Shown: positions 1-7,498, numbered from the stretch's first letter. The stretch: 64,000 nucleotides of DNA from Flavobacterium psychrophilum (GCA_945862065.1 CAMAWT010000009.1:1-64000), one strand, 5' to 3'. The notes: a model not told the origin generated them from the letters alone. Numbers and translations are program-made.

Positions 1-680
1 GTGTACACCCACATGTGTTCATTCGCCGAGTTATTTAAACCTGTAGCAGATGTAATCGCAGCCACAGGACCTGAACCAATAAGTAATTCAATTTTATTAG
101 TACCTTCATATAACTTCACTTGGAAATTATATCCTGCAGCGGTATTAGCTGTTTTGGTTACTTTCCATTGAACAGTTAAAACTTGATTTGGTGCTGAACC
201 AGAAAGTTGATAGGTTACCCCACCACCTGAAGCTGCTGTACCCACGGTAAAATTATCCCAAGCTGCACAGACAAAAGGAACACTAGGAGTCAATATGCTC
301 GTATTATCAAAGACACCTACTTGAGTAGCTCCAAATTGAAGCATACCTGTTGCAGCCGCAGAAAATTGTGTATAATCTACTCCTTGATACTTAAAGGTAA
401 AACCAATAGGTGTTACCGCAGATTTTAATCCTGCATTTAGCAACGCCACATTACCTCCAGCAATTAATGAAGTGCCTCCAGAAATATCAGCATAGGTAGT
501 TGTACCTGAACTAAATTTCATGTTAGAGATTTGGGCAAACGAACTTACTGCAAACAAAATAACAGCTAGTTGTAGTAACAGCTGCTTTGTAAATGAAGTT
601 GAAGCGTTAGCTGATACTTGGTTCTTAGAACAAGAAGCTGTTGTTAAACGTGTAATACAGTTAGGTAAAAATGTACTCAT
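1..680 (-). CDS. Exported surface protein, probable T9SS cargo (C-terminus off window)
   Basis: The frame runs open from an ATG at 680 to the left edge (226 codons), so the C-terminus is missing. The N-terminus is odd: about 30 polar residues starting MSTFLPNCITRL precede a hydrophobic signal core that ends in AVSSFAQ, a plausible signal peptidase site. The mature part is rich in Thr, Gly, Ser and Ala (motifs PIGFTFKYQG, AWDNFTVG, VQWKV, IELLIGSGP). It resembles the beta-rich N-terminal domain common in large flavobacterial secreted proteins that carry T9SS sorting domains. That identity is inferred from family resemblance because no sorting domain is visible here. The gene lies 24 nt downstream of a truncated exported gene on the same strand that shares its leader motif. 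Confidence 0.75.
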   Translation of the reverse strand, partial: MSTFLPNCITRLTTASCSKNQVSANASTSFTKQLLLQLAVILFAVSSFAQISNMKFSSGTTTYADISGGTSLIAGGNVALLNAGLKSAVTPIGFTFKYQGVDYTQFSAAATGMLQFGATQVGVFDNTSILTPSVPFVCAAWDNFTVGTAASGGGVTYQLSGSAPNQVLTVQWKVTKTANTAAGYNFQVKLYEGTNKIELLIGSGPVAAITSATGLNNSANEHMWVY

Positions 681-704
681 GTGAAAAAGTATTAAAGTTT
701 TATT

Positions 705-1253
705 TTAAATTGAATAAATTAAAAGTATTTTTGAAAAAGCTATATTTTGAATTTCTAATTTGTATTCAAAACCTGCACTGTTAACCATCACTACTTCGGG
801 AGCTGAAGAAGCTGCACCAATAATATTAGCAATAGCTGGTTGTACAGAACGAGCATTAGAGGTAGCAATTACATATTTTTTCATCGCAGTGGTTTTATTC
901 GAATCGTTTCCTTTGTAAACAAAATAGCCCGAATTATCAGAAGCGGTAGCTAATATTTCCGAAATCCCATCACCATCTGAATCCGCCGCAGTTTGAGAAC
1001 CTCCATTCCAAATTACAGCATTATATGAAAATTTCTCAGCTATCCCCCAAACTTTTGCAGGAGCTGGGCTGTAAGCCCCGTAGAAATTGGCATTGGTTTG
1101 TGCGAAGAGATTGGTATTCGTGCCAAACAATAAAAATCCTAAGACAAAAGTTGCTATTAAATTTTTGAAGAACCCATTATTGGTTTTGAAATTGGGTTTT
1201 TGAGAACGGTTAGTAACTAAACAGGAAATACAGTTTGGTAGAGAGTTGCTCAT
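705..1253 (-). pseudogene. Truncated exported VCBS/FG-GAP-like protein
   Basis: The reading frame gives 182 aa from the ATG at 1253. A longer frame begins at 1289, but the 1253 ATG aligns with the start of the neighbouring exported protein (MSNSLPNCIS against MSTFLPNCIT). After a polar stretch of about 25 residues comes a hydrophobic core (FVLGFLLFG) ending NLFAQ. The mature part has one Ca-binding-like repeat (DSDGDGISEIL) of the VCBS/FG-GAP type, which is normally repeated many times for a beta-propeller. The frame then runs into AT-rich, non-repeat sequence (IAFSKILLIYSI) and stops at 705, with no further repeats and no sorting domain. I read it as an exported protein cut short by a rearrangement. 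It might still give a short secreted product. Confidence 0.6.
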
Positions 1254-1568
1254 GTGTGTAATTTTTAACTTTTTATTTGATTTTTTCAATTTAAAAAAAT
1301 ATTTTTGAATACTGTTTGACAGATGAAAAGAACTATTTTTATTGAATTTGAAACATTGATTGTATCAAATTCAAAATTTAATTTGCCTTAAATTTTTAAA
1401 AATTAAACGATAATTAAAAAAACATCCTAAATTTCGTTTTTAGAAATTTGGATATTTTAATTAAAAAAAACATCAATAAAAATGCGAAAATCAAAAAATA
1501 TTAATTTTTGCTTTTGAGAAAAATAATTGTTTTTAAGCATTTAGGTGTTTTTTAAAAATTGGGGCATA

Positions 1569-1602
1569 CAAATATATATACAATGCGTTTTTTTTTATTC
1601 AA
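1569..1602 (-). promoter_or_regulatory. Candidate promoter for the exported-protein genes
   Basis: On the minus strand TATATTTG (1569-1576) matches the Bacteroidota -7 box TAnnTTTG, and a TTG lies 23 nt upstream (1600-1602). If used, it would leave an untranslated leader of about 310 nt before the ATG at 1253. That stretch (1254-1568) is very AT-rich and I see no gene in it, only a short inverted repeat AAATTTC/GAAATTT near 1430-1450. Confidence 0.35.
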
Positions 1603-1616
1603 AAATAAAACACATG

Positions 1617-1642
1617 TAGTTCAGTTTTATATTTCTGAACTA
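1617..1642. promoter_or_regulatory. Palindrome upstream of the AraC-type regulator (candidate operator)
   Basis: TAGTTCAG (1617-1624) and CTGAACTA (1635-1642) are perfect 8-bp inverted arms around a 10-bp AT spacer. The site ends 41 bp before the regulator's -7 box and 42 bp above the candidate minus-strand promoter's -7 box, so it lies between two divergent units. An operator function is inferred. Confidence 0.4.
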
Positions 1643-1665
1643 ATTGTGTAGTTCCAAAAAACTAA

Positions 1666-1691
1666 ATTGTATTTTTGAATTGTATTTTTGA
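1666..1691 (+). promoter_or_regulatory. Duplicated -7 promoter element
   Basis: A 13-bp unit (ATTGTATTTTTGA) is repeated in tandem at 1666-1678 and 1679-1691, giving two TATTTTTG boxes (1670-1677, 1683-1690) that match TAnnTTTG. The second box would place transcription start near 1695, just before the regulator's start codon. Confidence 0.5.
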
Positions 1692-1694
1692 ACC

Positions 1695-1715
1695 ATGAAA
1701 TACCCACCCATATGA
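1695..1715 (+). other. Six-codon leader ORF (MKYPPI) overlapping the regulator start
   Basis: An ATG at 1695 opens a six-codon frame, MKYPPI, whose TGA (1713-1715) overlaps the regulator's ATG (1712-1714) as ATGA. The ATG sits 4 nt after the -7 box, the same spacing as the msrB and ribD starts, so it could be at the very 5' end of the mRNA. The Pro-Pro pair is a known slow-translation motif. Translation of this frame is inferred. Confidence 0.35.
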
Positions 1716-2917
1716 TATTATTTTTATCGCTTTTTACCTTATTCTTGACATGTATACTTACATCATACAATTTAAGTATTAATAAAAATGTAATTTATTT
1801 AAGTGGCTTATTATTCTTATTATCTTTATCTGGATTACTTCATTATTTTGTTATTTTATCAAATTCAGAAAATGGAATTGCCTTTTTCTATACTCATTTT
1901 ATGCCTGTTTTATATTTGCAAGGCCCAATGCTTTTTTTGTATGTAAATGGAACCTTAAAAGATGAGTTTACCTTTAATTGGAAAAAAGGGTTGCATTTTG
2001 TTCCCTTTATTATTGCATTTATTTCTATTTCTAATTATTATTTTGTGCCTTGGGAAGTGAAATTAAAAATAGCAAAAGCCATAATAGCCTCTCCAGAAAT
2101 TCTACTCTCAATTGATGTGTATAACATCGGTAATCATTTTGTTAATTTACCAGCAAGAACTTTAACTTTGCTTCTCTATTCTATTGCCACCTTGTATATT
2201 TTGATTCGATATTCTATAAAAAACAAAGTCAATCCACCGTTAAGTGATAAAATCATTAAATGGCTTTACTTCATTACAATAATCGTGATTATTTGTGCCA
2301 CGAGCTATATCGGGTTAATTTATGAATTTGTAATTAACAATATAAAAACACGTCAAGAAATCAGTAAAGAATTATACAATTATATAACTGCTTTTTCTTT
2401 CTCCTTAATTCCACTAATAATGTTGCTGTTTCCTGAAGTGTTATATGGTATTCCAAAAGTTAAAAGAAAAAAAATTGATTTGTTTAAATCAAACAATACT
2501 AATTTTGTAAATAACATTACCTTAGTAGATGAAGAACAAGTTATTAAGGATGAAAATCCAGAAATGAAAGAACTTGCCAATTTGATTCAATACTATTTAA
2601 TTACTGAAAAACCATTTGTAGACCCAAAGTTCAGCATTAATGATCTTGCTAAACAATTAGATGTTCCTAAACACCACCTATATTATTGTTTCAACTCCAT
2701 ATTAAAAACAAAATTTACTACTCTTAGATCACAAATACGAGTAGATTATGCAAAAGAATTTTTATTAAATGGAGAACTAGAACAACTATCAATGGAAGGA
2801 ATATGGCCCAAAACTGGATTTTCGTCAAGAACGAATTTCTTTGTTACCTTTAAAGAAATAACGGGATTAACACCTTCAGAATTTGTACAAGTAAATTCAA
2901 AAAAACAATATACTTAA
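1712..2917 (+). CDS. AraC-family regulator with N-terminal membrane domain
   Basis: A 401-aa protein. Residues 1-245 form about seven hydrophobic segments (for example LFLSLFTLFLTCIL and LYLQGPMLFLYV), the multi-pass sensor type often fused to AraC domains in Bacteroidota. Residues 300-400 form the HTH_18 domain: a first helix-turn-helix around FSINDLAKQLDVPKHHLYY and a second ending with FSSRTNFFVTFKEITGLTP, the signature helix. It probably senses a membrane or envelope signal and binds DNA from the membrane. The in-frame TTG at 1688 lies inside the -7 box and cannot be the start, so the ATG at 1712 is chosen. The target is unknown. The divergent exported-protein genes and a palindrome at 1617-1642 are the natural candidates. 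Confidence 0.85.
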   Translation: MILFLSLFTLFLTCILTSYNLSINKNVIYLSGLLFLLSLSGLLHYFVILSNSENGIAFFYTHFMPVLYLQGPMLFLYVNGTLKDEFTFNWKKGLHFVPFIIAFISISNYYFVPWEVKLKIAKAIIASPEILLSIDVYNIGNHFVNLPARTLTLLLYSIATLYILIRYSIKNKVNPPLSDKIIKWLYFITIIVIICATSYIGLIYEFVINNIKTRQEISKELYNYITAFSFSLIPLIMLLFPEVLYGIPKVKRKKIDLFKSNNTNFVNNITLVDEEQVIKDENPEMKELANLIQYYLITEKPFVDPKFSINDLAKQLDVPKHHLYYCFNSILKTKFTTLRSQIRVDYAKEFLLNGELEQLSMEGIWPKTGFSSRTNFFVTFKEITGLTPSEFVQVNSKKQYT

Positions 2918-2937
2918 ACTACTTTAAATAAAGCGAT

Positions 2938-2980
2938 TGTAAACCGTCAGTAAAAAGTGTACTGATTTAGTCAAAACTAA
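2938..2980. repeat. 43-nt element shared with 48661-48704
   Basis: Starts TGTAAACCGTCAGTAAAAAG and ends TTTAGTCAAAACTAA. The same sequence, with about five substitutions and one indel, occurs at 48661-48704, where it marks the break in a dead T9SS gene. In both places a strong but different hairpin follows directly. It may be the end of a vanished insertion sequence or a small mobile element. Confidence 0.5.
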
Positions 2981-3013
2981 AAACTGCATCAAAAATGTTT
3001 TTTGATGCAGTTT
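2981..3013. terminator. Bidirectional hairpin terminator
   Basis: A perfect 15-bp inverted repeat (AAACTGCATCAAAAA, 2981-2995, and its complement, 2999-3013) with a 3-nt loop. It lies between the convergent regulator and fasciclin genes, with A/T runs on both sides of the stem, so it can serve both strands. Confidence 0.65.
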
Positions 3014-3114
3014 AATTAATTTATTATTTGTCAAATAATTTGTATCGATTTTTTAAGTCTAGTCAATTATCAAGAATTATTTCGCTCAAATAACGAATTT
3101 AAAGTAGATAAAAA

Positions 3115-3629
3115 TTACTTAGGCATTACTACTGAATCAATAACGTGGATAACGCCATTGGTGGCTAATAAATCATTTGTTATAACGGTTGCTTTTCTAC
3201 CTTTTGAGTCTATTAAAATCACTTTTTCATTTTCTAAACTAGCGGTTAAGTTTTCACCTTGAATCGTTTTGATAACCGCTTTTCTTTTCCTACTTTGATG
3301 GCTGCCAAAACATCAGATGCTTTTAAATTTCCTGCAACAACATGATACGTTAATAATTTAACCAAGGCTGCTTTACTTTTCGGTTTTAATAAATTTTCGA
3401 CTGTACCTTTTGGCAATTTTTTAAATGCTTTGTTTGTGGGTGCAAATACTGTGTAAGGTCCCATTCCTTTTAATGTAGTTACTAAATCGGCTGCTTTTAT
3501 AGCAGCTACAAGGGTTGTATGATCTTTAGAACCCATTGCCACACCTACCACATCGGTTGTTTGAGCATTTGCAAATCCTGCAAATACTAAAAATAAACCT
3601 GCGAATATTGATTTCAAATTTTTTGTCAT
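3115..3629 (-). pseudogene. Fasciclin (FAS1) protein with a single-base frameshift
   Basis: The gene starts at 3629 with a clean signal peptide (MTKNLKSIFAGLFLVF, cut after FANAQ) and a FAS1 domain (GPYTVFAPTNKAFKKLP, LLTYHVVAGNL). The frame shifts near 3279-3290 and meets a stop at 3246. Moving by one base restores the rest of the FAS1 domain (VIKTIQGENLTASL, TNGVIHVIDSVVMPK) down to a stop at 3115-3117. The total is 515 nt, one short of 172 codons, so one base is missing, probably an A in an A-rich run. FAS1 domains are exported adhesion modules. The gene is either disrupted or carries a sequencing error. It is paralogous to the intact gene just upstream. Confidence 0.75.
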
Positions 3630-3718
3630 GACTTTTTTAATTTTATTTTGTATAAAATTTTATGTAAACACAATTCTGTAATAATAATCTATAACTAATT
3701 ATTACAAAAATTTGTTTT

Positions 3719-4132
3719 TTACATTTTTGGCATCAACACTTTATCAATTAAATGAACTACCCCATTTGAAGCATCAACATCAGCTGTTATAACATGTGCT
3801 TCTCCAATCATCACTTTACCATCTTTTAATGATACTTTTAATTTTTCACCCTGAACCGTAGTTAGTTCTGCACCGTCTTTAAGATCGGCTGCCAAGTGTT
3901 TGCCACTTACCACATGATAAGTAAGTATGTTAGCCAATTTGTCCTTATTTTCTGGTTTTAAAAGACTGTCTACATCATTTTGAATAGCTGCAAATGCAGC
4001 ATCAGTTGGTGCAAAAATGGTAAAAGGGCCTGTGCCTTCCAAAGTTGTTACTAAATCGGCAGCTTTTACTGCAGCGGCTAGTGTTTTGGCACTTTCTGTA
4101 GCTAGGGCTACAATGTTTTTTGAACTTGTCAT
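3719..4132 (-). CDS. Fasciclin (FAS1) domain protein
   Basis: A 137-aa protein that is essentially one complete FAS1 domain: H1-like GPFTIFAPTDAAFAAI near residue 40, the conserved YH motif (LTYHVVSGKHL) near 75, and the C-terminal NGVVHLIDKVLMPK. Such domains mediate cell adhesion or matrix binding. Unlike its frameshifted neighbour it has no signal peptide at this ATG, and the frame upstream closes after 15 codons without another start, so its export is unexplained. The two genes sit 89 nt apart on the same strand and look like a tandem duplication. Confidence 0.85.
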   Translation of the reverse strand: MTSSKNIVALATESAKTLAAAVKAADLVTTLEGTGPFTIFAPTDAAFAAIQNDVDSLLKPENKDKLANILTYHVVSGKHLAADLKDGAELTTVQGEKLKVSLKDGKVMIGEAHVITADVDASNGVVHLIDKVLMPKM

Positions 4133-4427
4133 ATCAATTTTTTTAGTATTACAGAAGCGTTTCTGGAACGTTGTAAAATTGGGTCAGTTTGAACTATTAA
4201 ATGTTATAAGATTAATAAAATGAGTTACAACATTCCCACGCTAGCGAAAGCTTAACGCTACTATGTATTGAAAACAAAACCCTTAAAAAACAAATTTTAA
4301 GATTTTTTTTTGGAATAAAAATTGATAAATTTATAAAGAAGATAAAATACTGCAGGAGTCAATATTTCCTTGATTTTCAAAAGAAAAACTATGTTTTTTT
4401 AGCAAATGAAAATTTACTAAAAACAAA
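4133..4427. other. Gene-free AT-rich spacer
   Basis: No gene is visible between the fasciclin start and the tRNA terminator. It holds one GC-richer patch (4230-4253) with a weak 5-bp inverted repeat TAGCG/CGCTA, and otherwise AT-rich sequence presumably containing the fasciclin promoter. Confidence 0.4.
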
Positions 4428-4457
4428 AAAACCATCAAAAATAGATGGTTTTTTTTT
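4428..4457. terminator. Terminator downstream of tRNA-Thr
   Basis: A stem AAACCATC/GATGGTTT with a short A/T loop and T runs on both sides. It lies directly 3' of the minus-strand tRNA gene. Confidence 0.65.
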
Positions 4458-4458
4458 G

Positions 4459-4532
4459 AGCCGATAGAGGGACTCGAACCCACGACCTGCTGATTACAAA
4501 TCAGCTGCTCTAGCCAGCTGAGCTACATCGGC
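4459..4532 (-). tRNA. tRNA-Thr (anticodon UGU)
   Basis: A cloverleaf on the minus strand: acceptor GCCGATG/TATCGGC, D arm GCTCAGCTGGCTAGAGC, anticodon stem CTGAT around TTTGTAA with UGU, and T arm with GGTTCGAGTCC. Its body is the same as the second tRNA-Thr(UGU) at 63098-63171 except for one D-loop base. The CCA end is not encoded. Confidence 0.93.
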
Positions 4533-4547
4533 GTCTCATTTCGATTG

Positions 4548-4577
4548 CAAATATAATAGCGTTTTTCAATTACGCAA
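4548..4577 (-). promoter_or_regulatory. tRNA-Thr promoter
   Basis: On the minus strand TTG (4575-4577), 19 nt, then TATATTTG (4548-4555). This fits the Bacteroidota primary sigma pattern TTG-N17-23-TAnnTTTG and starts about 10 nt before the tRNA. Confidence 0.6.
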
Positions 4578-4610
4578 AATATTTTTGAACTTTTTTATTG
4601 ATTTTTTTAA

Positions 4611-4877
4611 TTAAAACGCATTGATTTTATCAACCAATTGATTTGCAGCTTGTTCCAATTCAACATTTATTTGCTTAAAATGTGCTTTTTTATTCTCAAC
4701 TTTCTTTGCATTCACTTTTACAATTAAACTATCGAAAGTAGCAATTGCTTCATCAATTAATCCGTTTGTTTGTTCTGTTGGTTTTCCTGAAGTAGTCATT
4801 TCATAAATGTAAACCGCTTCAATGATATCACCTAATACAAAATTGATGTCTTTCTTTAAATTCTTAACACTTGCCAT
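4611..4877 (-). CDS. Conserved small protein of unknown function
   Basis: An 88-aa, Lys- and Glu-rich protein without a signal peptide or membrane segment. The sequence looks mostly helical, with heptad-like stretches (EAIATFDSLIVKVNAKK, INVELEQAANQLVDKINAF). I do not recognise a family. It stands alone between a tRNA and manA on the same strand, 55 nt from manA. A CAAAACTA at 4903-4910 reads as a -7 box TAGTTTTG on the minus strand, so it may have its own promoter. Its composition matches its neighbours. Confidence 0.65.
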   Translation of the reverse strand: MASVKNLKKDINFVLGDIIEAVYIYEMTTSGKPTEQTNGLIDEAIATFDSLIVKVNAKKVENKKAHFKQINVELEQAANQLVDKINAF

Positions 4878-4932
4878 TTTATTCTATTTTTAAAATTTGA
4901 TGCAAAACTACATATAATCTTTAGATATATAA

Positions 4933-5895
4933 CTATTTAATATAAATTTCTAACACAGATGCTGTTCCAACCAATTCAAAATTTGGAGCAGCAGCAGGAA
5001 TTAAAAGTGTATCTCCTTTCACATATTGGTACGTAACGCCATCCATAATCAACGCACAACTGCCAGATACTATCATCAAAACCTTAAAAGTTTCAATATT
5101 GGTAACCACGGTAACGCTTTCTGTAACTTTTATAAAATTGGTTGTAAAATAAGGGCATTCAACAATGGTATTGACTTGATTTTCAATTTCATCATAAGTT
5201 CGTTCTACTTTAACAACATCATAATTAATAGCTTCCAATGCTAAATCAACATGCAGTTCTCGTAGATTTCCATTGGCATCAACCCGATCAAAATCATATA
5301 ATCGATAGGTAATATCGGATGTCTGCTGAATCTCTGCTACCACAATTCCGGCGCCAATGGCATGTATGGTTCCGGTTTCTAAAAAAAATACATCGCCTTC
5401 TTTCACTTTTTTAGAATCTAAAAGTGAAAGTAATGATTTATTGGTCAAATGATTAACATATTCTTCAGAAGATGATTTATCTTTAAAACCAACAATCATT
5501 CGAGCTCCTTCTTCTGCATTCATCACATACCACATTTCGGTTTTACCAAAAGAATTATGTCTTTTTAGTGCTAATTCATCGTTGGGATGCAACTGAATTG
5601 ACAAATCTTCGCGAGCATCTATAAATTTAAATAACAATGGGAATTGGGGTCCAAATTTAGCATAAACTGATGTTCCTAGTAGTAATTCTGGGAAATCTGA
5701 AATCAAATCATTCAAAGATTTACCTTTATAAATACCAGTAGCAACGACACTTACATCATCTGTAACTGTAGATATTTCCCAGCTTTCACCTGTTTTTTCA
5801 GATAAAATTGGCTTATTCAATAGGGTCTTTAATTGGGTTCCACCCCAAATTCGTTCTTTTAAAATGGGTTCGAATTGAATCGGATAAAATTTCAT
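4933..5895 (-). CDS. manA: Mannose-6-phosphate isomerase
   Basis: A 320-aa class I phosphomannose isomerase (cupin fold) that interconverts fructose-6-phosphate and mannose-6-phosphate in the cytoplasm. This feeds GDP-mannose and surface glycan synthesis. N-terminal KERIWGGTQL (13-22) is typical. Metal-binding residues are seen in QLHPND (101-106), GKTEMWYV (117-124) and the GTIHAIGAGIVVAEIQQ block (about 175-192). Length is normal for the short bacterial type. It lies on the same strand as the idi-queD-bcp operon, 41 nt downstream of bcp, and may be read through from it. Confidence 0.92.
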   Translation of the reverse strand: MKFYPIQFEPILKERIWGGTQLKTLLNKPILSEKTGESWEISTVTDDVSVVATGIYKGKSLNDLISDFPELLLGTSVYAKFGPQFPLLFKFIDAREDLSIQLHPNDELALKRHNSFGKTEMWYVMNAEEGARMIVGFKDKSSSEEYVNHLTNKSLLSLLDSKKVKEGDVFFLETGTIHAIGAGIVVAEIQQTSDITYRLYDFDRVDANGNLRELHVDLALEAINYDVVKVERTYDEIENQVNTIVECPYFTTNFIKVTESVTVVTNIETFKVLMIVSGSCALIMDGVTYQYVKGDTLLIPAAAPNFELVGTASVLEIYIK

Positions 5896-5936
5896 ACCTT
5901 ATTATTAAGTTACAAAGTAACAAAATCTAAACTACA

Positions 5937-6395
5937 TTACAACGATGCAAGTGCTTTAACCTTTTGTAAAGCTTTAGAAATATGAGTGGTGGCTTGCATA
6001 GAATCGAACCTCATCTGTAAAACCCCTTTGGCATCAATGACAAAAGTTTCTCTACCTGGAATAAATAATAAATCATTGGCAACACCAAAAAGTCTGCTGA
6101 TTTTCTTATTAGAATCGGTTAGTAATCTAAAAGGTAATTTGTATTTCTTTTTAAAATTGGTGTGAGATGTAAAGCCATCTGAACTAATACCTATGACTTC
6201 TGAACCATACTTTAAAAAATCTTCATATTGATCCCTAAAACTACAGGCCTGTGCTGTACATCCTGGCGTGTTATCTTTAGGATAAAAATACAACACAACT
6301 ATTTTTTTACCAATAACACTTTGACTATCAAATTGATTTCCGTTCTCGTCAATTGTTGTAAATTGAGGTACAACATCCCCTACTGATAGTGCCAT
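5937..6395 (-). CDS. bcp: Thioredoxin-dependent peroxiredoxin (Bcp/PrxQ)
   Basis: A 152-aa PrxQ/Bcp peroxidase that reduces H2O2 and organic hydroperoxides with thioredoxin. The active site YFYPKDNTPGCTAQACSF contains the peroxidatic Cys46 and the resolving Cys51 five residues later, as in the two-Cys atypical subgroup. The start codon overlaps the queD stop by one base (TAATG type), so translation is probably coupled. It is the last gene of the idi-queD-bcp operon. Confidence 0.93.
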   Translation of the reverse strand: MALSVGDVVPQFTTIDENGNQFDSQSVIGKKIVVLYFYPKDNTPGCTAQACSFRDQYEDFLKYGSEVIGISSDGFTSHTNFKKKYKLPFRLLTDSNKKISRLFGVANDLLFIPGRETFVIDAKGVLQMRFDSMQATTHISKALQKVKALASL

Positions 6396-6805
6396 TATTC
6401 GCCTTTATAGGTTACAAAATTTCGAGGTGTTTCATACAAAACAACTTCTAAATCTAATTCGGATTTTAAATGCACTCTAAGTTTATTCCAAATCACAACG
6501 GCAATATTTTCAGCTGTCGGATTCAAGTCAAGAAAATCTTCAACATCTAAATTAAGGTTTTTGTGATCAAATGCATTTTCTACATGCAATTTGATTAAAT
6601 CACTAAGTATTTTTACATCCAATACAAATCCGGTTTCTGGATCTATAGCACCTGTAACGCTCACAATTAATTCGTAATTATGACCATGAAAGTTTGGGTT
6701 GTTACATTTTCCAAATATTTTATCATTTTGCTCCAAAGACCAGTCTTTTCGATACAATCGATGAGCTGCGTTAAAGTGGGCTTTTCTTGAAATAGTTACG
6801 CGCAT
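6395..6805 (-). CDS. queD: 6-carboxytetrahydropterin synthase
   Basis: A 136-aa PTPS/QueD enzyme of queuosine precursor (preQ0) synthesis, acting on dihydroneopterin triphosphate in the cytoplasm. The zinc ligands are visible as HFNAAHR (His15) and FHGHNY (His40, His42), and the catalytic Cys34 is in FGKCNNPNFHGH. The CxxxHGHNY arrangement fits QueD rather than mammalian PTPS. It is sandwiched between idi (5-nt gap) and bcp (1-nt overlap), a tight three-gene operon without an obvious shared pathway. Confidence 0.92.
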   Translation of the reverse strand: MRVTISRKAHFNAAHRLYRKDWSLEQNDKIFGKCNNPNFHGHNYELIVSVTGAIDPETGFVLDVKILSDLIKLHVENAFDHKNLNLDVEDFLDLNPTAENIAVVIWNKLRVHLKSELDLEVVLYETPRNFVTYKGE

Positions 6806-6810
6806 GTTTT

Positions 6811-7338
6811 TTATAGTTTATGTTCTTCTAAATAATGATAAAATTGATCGAATATTATTTTAAACCAAACGGTGTACAATTCGGGTTGATTTTGAATATC
6901 TGTTCGTACGCCTTCTATACACATCCATTTCCAATGTTCTACTTCTTCAGGATTGATATTTGGGGCATCATTGTAATAACCAATCATCACATGATCTAAC
7001 TCGTGTTCGGTTAATCCGTTATCAAACGGTGCTTTGTATATAAAATGAAACAATTCTTTTAACTCGGTTACAAAACCCATTTCTTCAAACAATCGTCGGG
7101 TACCCGCTTCAATATTTGTTTCTCCTGCTCGTTGATGACTACAACAAGTGTTGGTCCACAAAAGGGGCGAATGGTATTTGTGATGTGCCCGTTGTTGCAA
7201 CATAATCTCATTATTCGAATTCAAAACAAAAACAGAAAAAGCTCGATGTAAAACAGCTTTTTCATGTGCCTCCATTTTGGCCATCAAACCTATTTCCTCA
7301 TCTTTTTCGTTAACTAAAATCACTTGTTCTTCTTGCAT
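6811..7338 (-). CDS. idi: Isopentenyl-diphosphate delta-isomerase (type 1)
   Basis: A 175-aa Nudix-fold IDI-1 converting IPP to DMAPP for isoprenoid synthesis. Catalytic Cys is in TNTCCSHQR (62-70), followed by a Nudix-like helix (AGTRRLFEEMGF, 78-89) and the active-site Glu in TEHELDHV. Length agrees with bacterial IDI. It is first in the idi-queD-bcp operon and divergent from msrB across a 172-bp gap. Confidence 0.93.
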   Translation of the reverse strand: MQEEQVILVNEKDEEIGLMAKMEAHEKAVLHRAFSVFVLNSNNEIMLQQRAHHKYHSPLLWTNTCCSHQRAGETNIEAGTRRLFEEMGFVTELKELFHFIYKAPFDNGLTEHELDHVMIGYYNDAPNINPEEVEHWKWMCIEGVRTDIQNQPELYTVWFKIIFDQFYHYLEEHKL

Positions 7339-7498
7339 ACCAATTTATTACTCTGTAAAAATACAAAAAAAGAACTTATTTTGATCGTTTTTGTGAAAAC
7401 CAATCAAAGTTTAACGTATGTTCAATATTTGATGTATCCGACAAAAGTTAAACTTTTTATAATTTTTTAAAAAAAAGAATATTAGATTTAATCCTTTA

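Noticed and set aside
1688..1712. TTG at 1688 as the start of the AraC regulator
   Set aside because: It lies inside the -7 box, so it would be outside the transcript. The ATG at 1712 fits the membrane segment better.
4230..4253. GC-richer patch with TAGCG/CGCTA as another interspersed repeat
   Set aside because: The arms are only five bases and the sequence does not match either hairpin family.
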